Source: an uncultured Jeotgalicoccus sp. (GTDB lineage Bacteria; Bacillota; Bacilli; Staphylococcales; Salinicoccaceae). From it: a DNA stretch of 8,336 bases. Position 1 is the first letter of the stretch; each line of letters opens with the position of its first letter. This document shows positions 1 to 6,141 of the stretch, in pieces. A model generated the notes under the pieces. It was not told the origin of the DNA. It ran no database searches and was given only the letters and a program-made list of their open reading frames with translations. The position numbers were made by a program, and so were the translations under genes. Location: NCBI GenBank assembly GCA_947631305.1, contig CANRKV010000064.1, positions 1-8,336 of the forward strand, given 5' to 3'.

Positions 1-209
1 GAAAATGACTTCACCGCTTCATTTTCATGGAGGATAAAGAACGTAACCAATTCGCCATCATCCATACCGAGTATGGTATGCCTGTCGTTATTTTTTTTGG
101 AAATCTCAACAGCTTCTGCAGGCATTGCACTGTAGTATAGCTGCTCTTCAGGTAAATAATAATCATTGATGAGATTGTCATATTGCGAATTATATTTTAC
201 TAATTCCAT
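1..209 (-). CDS. GNAT-family N-acetyltransferase, 5' portion (runs off the window)
   Basis: The reverse strand opens at ATG (207-209) and stays open to the window edge, giving the first 69 residues (starting MELVKYNSQY). A good Shine-Dalgarno, AAAGGAGAG, lies just upstream at about 213-223. The segment has the look of a GNAT N-terminus: an N-terminal strand, a helical stretch with YYLPEEQLYYSAMP (about residues 17-30), then two strands around HTILGMDDGELVTFFIL (about 44-60), as in single-domain acetyltransferases of staphylococci and relatives. The acetyl-CoA-binding R/QxxGxG/A motif would lie beyond the edge, so the family call rests on the N-terminal pattern only and the substrate cannot be named. 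It is separated from the upstream formamidase gene by the hairpin at 251-294, so it probably has its own promoter. Confidence 0.7.
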   Translation of the reverse strand, partial: MELVKYNSQYDNLINDYYLPEEQLYYSAMPAEAVEISKKNNDRHTILGMDDGELVTFFILHENEAVKSF

Positions 210-250
210 AGTTTCTCTCCTTTATACACATCTATTCTAGCATTACATCT

Positions 251-294
251 AGTAAAAAGCTGAGGTATCAATTATGATATCCCAGCTTTTTACT
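251..294 (-). terminator. Rho-independent terminator downstream of the formamidase gene
   Basis: A perfect 12-bp inverted repeat (AGTAAAAAGCTG at 251-262, CAGCTTTTTACT at 283-294) continues inward as GGTATCA/TGATATC with one A.C mismatch and one G.T wobble, closing on an ATTA loop (271-274). This makes a stem of about 20 bp. On the minus strand the 3' arm contains TTTTT. It begins 7 nt after the TGA of the formamidase gene (302-304), the expected place for its terminator, and insulates the acetyltransferase gene that follows on the same strand. Confidence 0.88.
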
Positions 295-301
295 TAACAA
301 A

Positions 302-1603
302 TCAGCTATAATGATTTTCTGCAATCTTATCCAGTTTCACTTTTTCCAGCATCGTCATCGGAACTAAGAATGTTACTGTGACTACGCCCGGGCTTCTGCC
401 AATATCAATCGAACCGGTAATCGTTGCTCTGTTCATTACTTCTGTAAGTTCTATTCCTAGGAAATTAGCTGCTCTGTCCAGTCCGTTCATTGTCGCTTCA
501 TTCAATGCTGCACCTGTTCCAACGAATGATAACGGATATGATGCCTCGAGTTTATCTATATTCCATTCTGCAGCAAGTTTTTTAGCTTTATCGATTTCTG
601 CTTCTGTAAATGGTTTAGCAACAGGCGGTAAATCTTCTTCTATCGGCAGAAGTATCGGCCCGTCGATATTTAAGCCTTTTATGACTTTGACATTCAAATC
701 AACAATTCCTGCAACATCTGTCGTATGTCCTGCAATCTCACCGTTCCCCTGCATTGCGTGCATATCTCCTAAATACACACCACCGCCTGGGACTTTAACA
801 GGACACAAAATTATTGCGCCTTCTCTTACTCTGTTGATATCCATATGACCATCGGTTCTGTCTTCGAGTTCTTCAACTGTTTTCGCATATTCGTGAGGTG
901 CATTAATTAAAAATTGACCAAAGTCTCCGGCATTATGTGAATCCGGAAACGCACTTTTAGGTACTGTACCCAGCTGTCCTAAAAATGGAATGACCCGAGC
1001 CACTGCACCGACAATATCATGTGGTGCAAATGTTACAACCGGATTTTGAATTGAGTTTTCCGGTGTATTCATATACCCTTTAGCATCTTTTGCAATTTTT
1101 TCTGCTGCTTCTTTACCAAGAGTAATACCCAGTGATTTTTCTTCGTTAAACGCCATTGTATAAGCATTCGTAAAAGTAAACGGTGTAACATCTTCATCAC
1201 ATTCTGCACATCTGATTGCACCTTGGCCAATACCTTTAATGACAGTTTTCGGATTCTTCGCTCCGCAGTTTGGACAGACACCTGCGACAAAAGGATCTCC
1301 ATTAAATCGTCCGTCCATCGGCATATCGTGCCCCGACGCCGTAGCTGTTGATGTGACTCTGATTGAATTAATTTTAATCGCAATCGCATCGCCAGCTTCA
1401 GCACCTTCAACGTAGACAGGTTTTGTTACTTCGTGACCGCCCTTCAGTTCCGGCGTAATCATCGGTCCCCAGCACCCGGGTGCAGTATTCGCAACAATGT
1501 TACCGTTGTTCTTAACGTGGAATGACATTTCTTCGCTTGGATCTAAAGTACCGTTAGTGAACTGATCGACGTAAACAGTCTGTTTAAAATCTTGATTCTT
1601 CAT
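302..1603 (-). CDS. Acetamidase/formamidase family protein (FmdA/AmdA)
   Basis: A 433-residue cytoplasmic amidohydrolase of the FmdA/AmdA family, whose characterised members hydrolyse formamide or short aliphatic amides to the acid plus ammonia. The length is near the usual ~400. Seen: N-terminal beta-rich region with GCWGPMITPE (43-52); EGAEAGDAIAIKI (67-79), the family's strand preceding the active-site region; SGHDMPMDGRF (90-100); and the conserved GDMHAMQGNGEIAG (279-292), whose D280, H282 and E289 are candidate metal/catalytic residues. Two CxxC pairs, C110/C113 (CPNCG) and C132/C135 (CAEC), form a zinc-ribbon-like insert. The ATG start is supported by AAGGAG (1612-1617), 8 nt upstream. 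The gene is monocistronic: divergent from the butA-like gene and followed by a terminator. No signal peptide. The real amide substrate cannot be read from sequence; nitrogen scavenging is inference. Confidence 0.9.
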   Translation of the reverse strand: MKNQDFKQTVYVDQFTNGTLDPSEEMSFHVKNNGNIVANTAPGCWGPMITPELKGGHEVTKPVYVEGAEAGDAIAIKINSIRVTSTATASGHDMPMDGRFNGDPFVAGVCPNCGAKNPKTVIKGIGQGAIRCAECDEDVTPFTFTNAYTMAFNEEKSLGITLGKEAAEKIAKDAKGYMNTPENSIQNPVVTFAPHDIVGAVARVIPFLGQLGTVPKSAFPDSHNAGDFGQFLINAPHEYAKTVEELEDRTDGHMDINRVREGAIILCPVKVPGGGVYLGDMHAMQGNGEIAGHTTDVAGIVDLNVKVIKGLNIDGPILLPIEEDLPPVAKPFTEAEIDKAKKLAAEWNIDKLEASYPLSFVGTGAALNEATMNGLDRAANFLGIELTEVMNRATITGSIDIGRSPGVVTVTFLVPMTMLEKVKLDKIAENHYS

Positions 1604-1624
1604 GTCATCATCTCCTTGTCTTCT

Positions 1625-1653
1625 ATTATACTCTGAAGATGATAAAATTCTAA
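1625..1653 (-). promoter_or_regulatory. Likely sigma-A promoter of the formamidase gene
   Basis: On the minus strand a perfect -10 box, TATAAT (1625-1630), lies about 20 nt before the ATG. The hexamer 17 bp upstream is TTAGAA (1648-1653), only 3/6 to consensus. The weak -35 suggests either low basal activity or dependence on an activator. There is no extended -10 TGn. Confidence 0.5.
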
Positions 1654-1695
1654 TTATTCTGTTATTATTCAGATTGATTTTGCCTTTTTAAATTT

Positions 1696-1755
1696 TTATT
1701 GTTTAGAATGTAATATTTATTGTTAAATATACTAAGTTTTCTAATTATTATTGTT
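1696..1755 (+). repeat. Three phased TTATTGTT direct repeats upstream of the butA-like gene
   Basis: The octamer TTATTGTT occurs exactly at 1696-1703, 1717-1724 and 1748-1755. Start-to-start spacings are 21 and 31 bp, close to two and three turns of B-DNA, so all three would lie on one face of the helix. The last copy abuts the proposed -35 box. This arrangement resembles an array of regulator sites, but the region is very AT-rich and chance is possible. Confidence 0.4.
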
Positions 1756-1784
1756 TGAAGAAGCTTCCTTAAAGGAAGTATAAA
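1755..1784 (+). promoter_or_regulatory. Likely promoter of the butA-like gene with a palindromic operator in the spacer
   Basis: A -35-like TTGAAG (1755-1760) and a -10-like TATAAA (1779-1784) are separated by 18 bp. The spacer is almost filled by the perfect palindrome CTTCCTT-A-AAGGAAG (1764-1778), and GAAGCTTC (1760-1767) overlaps it as a second small palindrome. A protein bound here would block RNA polymerase, so the site reads as a repressor operator, or as a spacer-binding (MerR-like) activator site. The regulator is unknown. Confidence 0.5.
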
Positions 1785-1788
1785 TATA

Positions 1789-1802
1789 AGGAAACGAAAA
1801 TA
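1789..1802 (+). promoter_or_regulatory. Possible cre-like site (CcpA) in the butA-like 5' UTR
   Basis: AGGAAACGAAAATA matches the CcpA consensus TGNAARCGNWWWCA at all but two positions (first T and the C near the 3' end). It lies just downstream of the proposed -10, in the transcribed leader, where carbon-catabolite repression can act by roadblock. Fermentative acetoin/butanediol genes are plausible CcpA targets. The match is degenerate and the region AT-rich, so this is tentative. Confidence 0.25.
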
Positions 1803-1827
1803 TATTAGTATATGGAGGAATTTATAC

Positions 1828-2607
1828 ATGGCACTAGATAGAGTGGCAGTAATTACTGGTTCCGCACAAGGGTTAGGAAAAGGAATTGCAGAAAAATTAG
1901 GAGAACAGGGTTACAAAGTGGTCTTAAGTGATATAAATGAGGAAGTTTTAAACGAAACTTTCGATGAATTAAAAGGGAAAGACTATGATGTAACTGCTTT
2001 TCCGGCCGATGTCTCAAAACAGGAAGACCATGTTAATTTAGTAAAACATGCGGTAGACACATTTGGTAAATTAGATGTCTATATTAACAATGCAGGAGTC
2101 GAAGGTGAAGTTGAACAAATGACGGACATTGATCCGAAGAACGTTGATTTAGTATTAGATATTAATGTGAAAGGTGTATTGTTTGGAATTCAGGCAGCTG
2201 CTAAACAATTGAAAAAACAAGGTCATGGCGGTACTATTATTAATGCCTCAAGTATTGCTGGTCATGAAGGTTTTGATTTCTTAGCAACGTACAGTGCGTC
2301 TAAATTCGCAGTTCGCGGACTGACTCAAGTTGCTTCAAAAGAATTGGCCAAAGATAAAATTACAGTTAATGCTTATTGTCCAGGTATCGCAGCAACAGGC
2401 ATGTGGGATCGACTGGATGAAAAATTCATGGAAGTATTAGGTACTAAGAAAGGTGAAGCATTAGAGCAATATGCCTCATCTATCTCATTAGGTCGTACAC
2501 AGGAACCAACAGATGTTGCAAACTTAGTTGCTTTCTTAGCCTCTGAAGATTCAGGTTATATTACCGGACAGGCTATTTTAACTGACGGTGGAATGGTTTA
2601 CAGATAA
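1828..2607 (+). CDS. butA: Diacetyl reductase [(S)-acetoin forming] / 2,3-butanediol dehydrogenase, SDR family
   Basis: A 259-residue classical short-chain dehydrogenase, closely resembling staphylococcal ButA and Klebsiella BudC in length and pattern (for example AVRGLTQVA and the C-terminal YITGQAILTDGGM). It interconverts diacetyl, acetoin and 2,3-butanediol in the cytoplasm, recycling NADH during overflow metabolism. Seen: cofactor motif TGSAQGLG (10-17), acidic D35 ending beta-2 (NAD rather than NADP preference), NNAG (87-90), and the catalytic set N113, S142, Y155 and K159 (YSASK). The ATG follows GGAGG (1814-1818) at 9-nt spacing. Single-gene unit with its own promoter region, ending at the convergent inverted-repeat element. 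Leucine codons are about three-quarters TTA, unlike neighbouring genes rich in CTG/CTT, which points to high expression or a different origin. Stereospecificity is inferred from similarity; a related sugar-alcohol SDR is the alternative. Confidence 0.85.
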   Translation: MALDRVAVITGSAQGLGKGIAEKLGEQGYKVVLSDINEEVLNETFDELKGKDYDVTAFPADVSKQEDHVNLVKHAVDTFGKLDVYINNAGVEGEVEQMTDIDPKNVDLVLDINVKGVLFGIQAAAKQLKKQGHGGTIINASSIAGHEGFDFLATYSASKFAVRGLTQVASKELAKDKITVNAYCPGIAATGMWDRLDEKFMEVLGTKKGEALEQYASSISLGRTQEPTDVANLVAFLASEDSGYITGQAILTDGGMVYR

Positions 2608-2630
2608 AATAAACTTATAAATTATTAAGA

Positions 2631-2795
2631 GGCTGGAAAAAAGTCCAGATAATGTATTATATTCTATGAAATATAGATAAAATCCGTACGGTAGACTCCT
2701 TGGGGAATAGCATCAGCGTAAGACTACAGGCTTACGCGATGCCCCAGGAAAGCTAACGTACGGATTATTTATTTTAGAGATATTTATGTCCCAGT
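2631..2795. repeat. Long intergenic inverted-repeat element, probable bidirectional terminator
   Basis: Fills the gap between two convergent genes. Nested dyads: outer CTGG (2633-2636) with CCAG (2792-2795); AATCCGTACG (2681-2690) with CGTACGGATT (2757-2766), a perfect 10 bp; CTCCTTGGGG with CCCCAGGAAAG (imperfect); and an inner CATC-A-GCGTAAG / CTTACGC-GATG stem, 11 bp with one bulged A around an 8-nt loop. A separate small hairpin CTGGA/TCCAG (2633-2648) sits at the left end. T-runs follow on both sides: TTTTTTT after CCCAG on the plus strand, and GGATTTTAT then CTTTTTTCC on the minus strand. The GAGGCTGG and ATTTATGTCCCAG ends resemble a dispersed intergenic repeat I associate with Staphylococcaceae. 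Confidence 0.75.
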
Positions 2796-2799
2796 TTTT

Positions 2800-3948
2800 T
2801 TATTCAAACGTCCCTTTCACAATGACTTTACCGTCTTCAACCATGTGCTGTCCCTTGGCGATGACATGCTCTATTTCAAATGTGTCTTTGGACAGAACAA
2901 GCAGGTCTGCATCTCTGCCTTCTTCAATAACACCTTTATTTTCCAGTTTTAAAGCTTCAGCAGTATTGGTTGTGACAAGTCTTAATACTTCTTCCACAGT
3001 TAAATCTCCAGCTTCAATAGTCTTAACAATTTGTTCAAACAACGTCCGTGTACTTGCGACTCCTAAGCCAAGCAGTTCTCCTTCAGCATCAAATTCCGGC
3101 AAGCTCCCGTTGCCGTCTGATGAGATTGTCAATTTCGACATATCACCGTTGTTCTTTTTATAATATGAAATCCATTCAAAAGTTTCTTCATCTGCAGTAA
3201 TATCGATAAATGCACCACGTTCTGCGAGCTTAATCGCATCATCGAATAATTCTTTACTGCGTGTTACGTGAGTCACATGCAGGTTTGATGCCGGCAGCTC
3301 ATATTCATCCAGCATTTGGTGAAGTATCGATAAGTAGGCTTTCCCCGGACCTGTATGAAAATGAGTGATGCCCGCTTTACCGCTCAGCATGCCGCCGACT
3401 CTTGTTTGCCCGACAATTTTCGCGAGCTCATGGACACTCGGCTGTCCTGAGCGGGAGTCTGCAATGGCAATTTCAGCAGTCCCGATGACTTTATCGATTA
3501 ATATTGCATCTTCTTTAACATTGCCTGTAATCGTCGGCGTTGGAACATCGTAATTCCCCGTATAAATATATGTAGAAATGCCTTCAATTTCGAGTCCTTT
3601 TGCTTTAGCCAGCAGTGAACTTAAATGGCGTGTTGTGCCGTCAGTTCCCAGTAATCCTGCCACTGATGTAATACCGGATTGAAGCAAATCACTGAGCTGA
3701 ATTTCCGGAGTACGCGTTGCAAATCCCCCTTCTCCCCCGCCTCCCAGCAGATGAACATGCGGGTCGATAAAGCCCGGTGTTACTATTGCGCCTTCCACAT
3801 CGATGATTTTATATTTCACACCGACTCCGGCAATTGATTCCTCATTAATATCTCCAATTTTCGCAATCTTATCATTGAGCAGCAGTATAGATTGTCTGCC
3901 TAAACCTGCTGGTGCATACACTTCAGCATTCTTGATTAAAGTAATCAT
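2800..3948 (-). CDS. iadA: Isoaspartyl (beta-aspartyl) dipeptidase, metallo-amidohydrolase M38
   Basis: A 382-residue (E. coli IadA about 390) cytoplasmic amidohydrolase that cleaves isoaspartyl dipeptides arising from damaged Asn/Asp residues. Colinear landmarks with E. coli IadA: metal ligands H64 and H66 (GFIDPHVH), loop GGGGEGG with E73, Y133 (GNYDVP), R166 (DSRS), H198 (HFHTG), H227 and R230 (THVTR), D278 and S282 (SSDGNGS), plus the C-terminal beta-sandwich strands ADLLVL and HVIAKG. The odd point is the metal-bridging residue: E. coli has carbamylated K162, whereas the position seven residues before the conserved Arg is E159 here. The ATG is preceded by AAGGAGATGA. Last gene of the operon, 22 nt after the BASS transporter stop, and convergent with the butA-like gene across the inverted-repeat element. 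The family assignment is strong; activity with the Glu-bridged centre is inferred. Confidence 0.9.
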   Translation of the reverse strand: MITLIKNAEVYAPAGLGRQSILLLNDKIAKIGDINEESIAGVGVKYKIIDVEGAIVTPGFIDPHVHLLGGGGEGGFATRTPEIQLSDLLQSGITSVAGLLGTDGTTRHLSSLLAKAKGLEIEGISTYIYTGNYDVPTPTITGNVKEDAILIDKVIGTAEIAIADSRSGQPSVHELAKIVGQTRVGGMLSGKAGITHFHTGPGKAYLSILHQMLDEYELPASNLHVTHVTRSKELFDDAIKLAERGAFIDITADEETFEWISYYKKNNGDMSKLTISSDGNGSLPEFDAEGELLGLGVASTRTLFEQIVKTIEAGDLTVEEVLRLVTTNTAEALKLENKGVIEEGRDADLLVLSKDTFEIEHVIAKGQHMVEDGKVIVKGTFE

Positions 3949-3970
3949 TAAGTCATCTCCTTCTAATTAA

Positions 3971-4912
3971 TTACACTTCATACTTCACTTGATATTTCCC
4001 CACAACTTTAGCATACAATGATGCGAGTACTTGCTGGAACAGCATGCCGAAAACGACCGGCATAACAACTTTCGCTGGGAAATATGTGACTGCGATAATC
4101 GTACCGACTGCGATATTCCGCATGCCGCCTAAAAAGACGAGTGAGGTTACCGTCTCTGTGTTTTTGAACAAGAGATGCCCGAGTACGAGAGCAAGTCCAT
4201 AGCCTGAGCCCGCAAGTATAAAGACGAAAAGTATAATGCCGAGCAGTTCCCACGTAAGGTCTGTTAGAAACGGTGCAACTGCACTGCTGTTAATAATGAC
4301 AATACCAAACAAGCTCAGCTTTGAGAACGGTGCAAGAACCCGTCCCAGTTCTTTCGTATTTCCTCTTCTTAATTCATTAAAGACCATACCAAGTATCGAC
4401 GGCAGTACAATCATCCACAGTAAATCAAAGATAATTGACGTGGTATCAATCGTAACGGCTTCACCTGCTAATGCATGCAGGATGATTGGCAATATAAATG
4501 GTGCCAATAAGGTGTCGATTAATATAATAGCCAGTCCGAGAGGAAAGTTTCCTCTGCATATACTGATCCAGATAATGCTGGTGACCCCTGTTGGAACTGC
4601 AACTGAGATAACAAAACCTATGATGAGCAGCTGATTATCAAAAATGATTGATGATAAAAAATATGCCCAGACCGGCATTAAAATATGTAAAAACAAAATG
4701 CTGAACAGTATTGCGCCTGGATGTTTTTTAAATACTTTCACATCACTGAATCTCATGCTTAAACTGCCTGCAAATGTCATAAAGGCAAAGAGAAACGGTA
4801 CTAAAAATAATAACTGACCGCCGATATCGTGAAATATCACTCCGGTAACAACACACAGCGGAGTTAATACCGGCATCAGCGTCTGAATTTTGCTGTTAAA
4901 GCTGTTCAGCAC
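3971..4912 (-). CDS. Bile acid:sodium symporter (BASS) family transporter
   Basis: A 313-residue integral membrane protein with about ten hydrophobic segments (roughly 11-28, 33-52, 66-91, 94-118, 123-146, 160-178, 198-214, 221-246, 258-278, 282-303), the usual BASS size and topology. The two crossover regions of the fold are recognisable as VPTGVTS (106-112) and GGMRNIAVG (262-270), where N266 is the usual conserved Asn. The family imports organic anions, generally Na+-coupled; bacterial members carry bile acids, keto-acids or pantoate-like compounds. The start is GTG (4910-4912), supported by AGAAGGA 8 nt upstream, and 24 nt separate it from the small gene before it. Being followed at 22 nt by iadA, it may supply a beta-aspartyl or related acidic substrate, but that is context only. 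SBF-like auxin/arsenite carriers are more distant alternatives. Confidence 0.82.
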   Translation of the reverse strand: MLNSFNSKIQTLMPVLTPLCVVTGVIFHDIGGQLLFLVPFLFAFMTFAGSLSMRFSDVKVFKKHPGAILFSILFLHILMPVWAYFLSSIIFDNQLLIIGFVISVAVPTGVTSIIWISICRGNFPLGLAIILIDTLLAPFILPIILHALAGEAVTIDTTSIIFDLLWMIVLPSILGMVFNELRRGNTKELGRVLAPFSKLSLFGIVIINSSAVAPFLTDLTWELLGIILFVFILAGSGYGLALVLGHLLFKNTETVTSLVFLGGMRNIAVGTIIAVTYFPAKVVMPVVFGMLFQQVLASLYAKVVGKYQVKYEV

Positions 4913-4936
4913 GTTTATATCCTTCTCTCTGATTAA

Positions 4937-5146
4937 TTATTCTTTTTTATACTTCTCCAGTCCATCCAATGCTTTCTGGTATTCCTGGCGTTGACACATT
5001 GTGAGGTTCGGGTCTTCCAGTCTTTCTTTTGCCGCTTCAATATTTCTGTTTACTTTTTCCTGATTAATATTCTTATTGTATGCCTTATCTTTCTCAACGT
5101 CTTTTCTTCTGATCAGCTTCGCAACTTCCTTAATAACTTTTTTCAC
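4937..5146 (-). CDS. Small highly charged protein of unknown function, translationally coupled to the LysR gene
   Basis: 69 residues, 32 of them charged (19 K/R, 13 D/E), with one cysteine (C51), no signal peptide and no transmembrane segment. Residues 1-15 (MKKVIKEVAKLIRRK) would form a basic amphipathic helix. The region 27-68 also looks helical, with a break at EDPNLT (44-49), suggesting a helical hairpin. The start is GTG at 5144-5146; its last two bases overlap the TGA of the LysR gene (5143-5145), a 4-nt GTGA overlap. The purine-rich AGAGGTGGAG lies upstream, within the end of the LysR gene. I do not recognise a family. Position between a regulator and a membrane transporter allows an accessory role at the membrane or with the regulator, but nothing in the sequence proves it. 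It is credible as a gene because of coupling, RBS and composition. Confidence 0.65.
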   Translation of the reverse strand: MKKVIKEVAKLIRRKDVEKDKAYNKNINQEKVNRNIEAAKERLEDPNLTMCQRQEYQKALDGLEKYKKE

Positions 5147-6057
5147 GAGTCTCCACCTCTTTCTATTACCGGTTTCTCTTTTACAGCTGCTGTCAGCATA
5201 TCCGTAAAGTTCTGCGCTGCTTTTGACAGTCTGTGGTCTTTCAGCCAGATTAAACCGACGTCTCCTGACAAGCGTTCTGATTCTGAGATTTTATGAACGT
5301 TTACCGGATATTCACTATATAGATGAAGGAGTGATTCCGGCACGATTGATATTCCGAAATTAGTCGAAACGAGTTCCATCATCAGTTTTAAGTCAGAGAA
5401 TTCTGCAATGACATCCGGCTGTATTTTCGCTTTTGAAAATGCTTCATGTATTGAATAATATACTCCCAATCCTTCTATACTCGGAAGCACGAGCGGATAC
5501 TTACTGATTTCTTTCAGCGTGGCATCGCCTTTAAACAGCTTCCTATCCTTTGAAGTTACAACGTAAAATGGTTCACTGTACAAGTGCTGCAGTGTAAAGT
5601 CGTTAATCTCCAATGGCAGTCTGACGATTGCCAGTTCTATTTCCCGCATCTTTAATAAATAGCATAAGAGCGATGATTCATTCTGCTGGATTTTGTATTT
5701 AATTTTCGGGAACCTGCTTCTGAACTCATGGAACACTTCATTCAGATTGGATAATGAAAAAGTGTTAATACCAACAGACAGTCTGCCGTCCATGCCGGCA
5801 CCGACGTCTGCGACTTCGCTTTTCGCTTCTTCCATCATCTGCGTAATTTGAATGGCGTATTTATATAATGTTTTACCCGCTTCTGTCAGTTCTAAAAACT
5901 TTCCGCTTCGCTCAAACAATGTTTCACCGAGTGACTGTTCCATATTTTTCAGCTGCTGGCTTAATGGTGGTTGCGACATAAAAAGTTTCTTCGCTGCTGC
6001 TGATACCTGCTTTTCTTCTGCAATGACTATAAAGTACCGCAATTGACGAATGTCCAT
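5143..6057 (-). CDS. LysR-family transcriptional regulator
   Basis: 304 residues, typical LTTR length. The N-terminal winged helix-turn-helix is clear: MDIRQLRYFIVIAEE, then the helix-turn-helix at about 18-37 (VSAAAKKLF..QPPLSQQLK), the wing LFERSGKFLELTEAG (48-61), and a linker helix to about 85. The effector-binding periplasmic-fold domain covers about 90-295 (GRLSVGINTFSLSNL at the first strand; FGISIVPESLL near the end of the second lobe). The ATG has GAGGTGA upstream. First gene of a minus-strand operon with the small protein, the BASS transporter and iadA, and divergent from the CynX-type MFS gene across 124 bp. LTTRs usually control the divergent gene and themselves, so this one probably responds to a small organic anion handled by these products. 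Pairing of a LysR regulator with a CynX-like carrier recalls E. coli cynR/cynX, but no cyanase gene is present. Confidence 0.92.
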   Translation of the reverse strand: MDIRQLRYFIVIAEEKQVSAAAKKLFMSQPPLSQQLKNMEQSLGETLFERSGKFLELTEAGKTLYKYAIQITQMMEEAKSEVADVGAGMDGRLSVGINTFSLSNLNEVFHEFRSRFPKIKYKIQQNESSLLCYLLKMREIELAIVRLPLEINDFTLQHLYSEPFYVVTSKDRKLFKGDATLKEISKYPLVLPSIEGLGVYYSIHEAFSKAKIQPDVIAEFSDLKLMMELVSTNFGISIVPESLLHLYSEYPVNVHKISESERLSGDVGLIWLKDHRLSKAAQNFTDMLTAAVKEKPVIERGGDS

Positions 6058-6068
6058 GTTTTCACCTC

Positions 6069-6140
6069 ATGTATATGATAAAAGTAAGTAAAACCAATTC
6101 AATCAATATTTTATGTATATCACTTCCAATGCTATCATAA
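6069..6140. promoter_or_regulatory. Candidate LysR-type operator region between divergent genes
   Basis: The direct repeat ATGTATAT occurs at 6069-6076 and 6113-6120. An inverted pair, TTATGTATA (6111-6119) and TATCATAA (6133-6140), centres near 6126 just upstream of the proposed MFS -10. The arms of this second dyad fit the usual LTTR picture of a recognition site near -65 to -35 of the activated divergent gene. Exact T-N11-A boundaries cannot be fixed from one sequence. Confidence 0.35.
6075..6102 (-). promoter_or_regulatory. Likely promoter of the LysR-led operon
   Basis: On the minus strand TTGAAT (6097-6102, 4/6 to the -35 consensus) and TATCAT (6075-6080, 5/6 to the -10) are separated by 16 bp and lie about 20 nt before the ATG. 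The -10 overlaps one of the ATGTATAT repeats, consistent with autorepression by the LysR protein. Confidence 0.45.
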
Positions 6141-6141
6141 G

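Noticed and set aside
378..848. 156-codon open frame on the plus strand
   Set aside because: Antisense to the well-supported formamidase gene; composition-driven, no RBS or recognisable domain.
1069..1410. 113-codon open frame on the minus strand, shifted against the formamidase frame
   Set aside because: Same-strand alternative frame inside a conserved gene; its Lys/Leu-rich product is what a frame shift of that gene gives.
1604..1827. A small gene or riboswitch in the divergent gap
   Set aside because: No open frame with an RBS and no extended conserved-looking RNA fold; only promoters, repeats and a short palindrome.
3464..3480. IadA as an inactive pseudoenzyme because the bridging Lys is missing
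   Set aside because: All other ligands and substrate residues are intact and Glu can bridge metals in this superfamily, so loss of activity is not supported.
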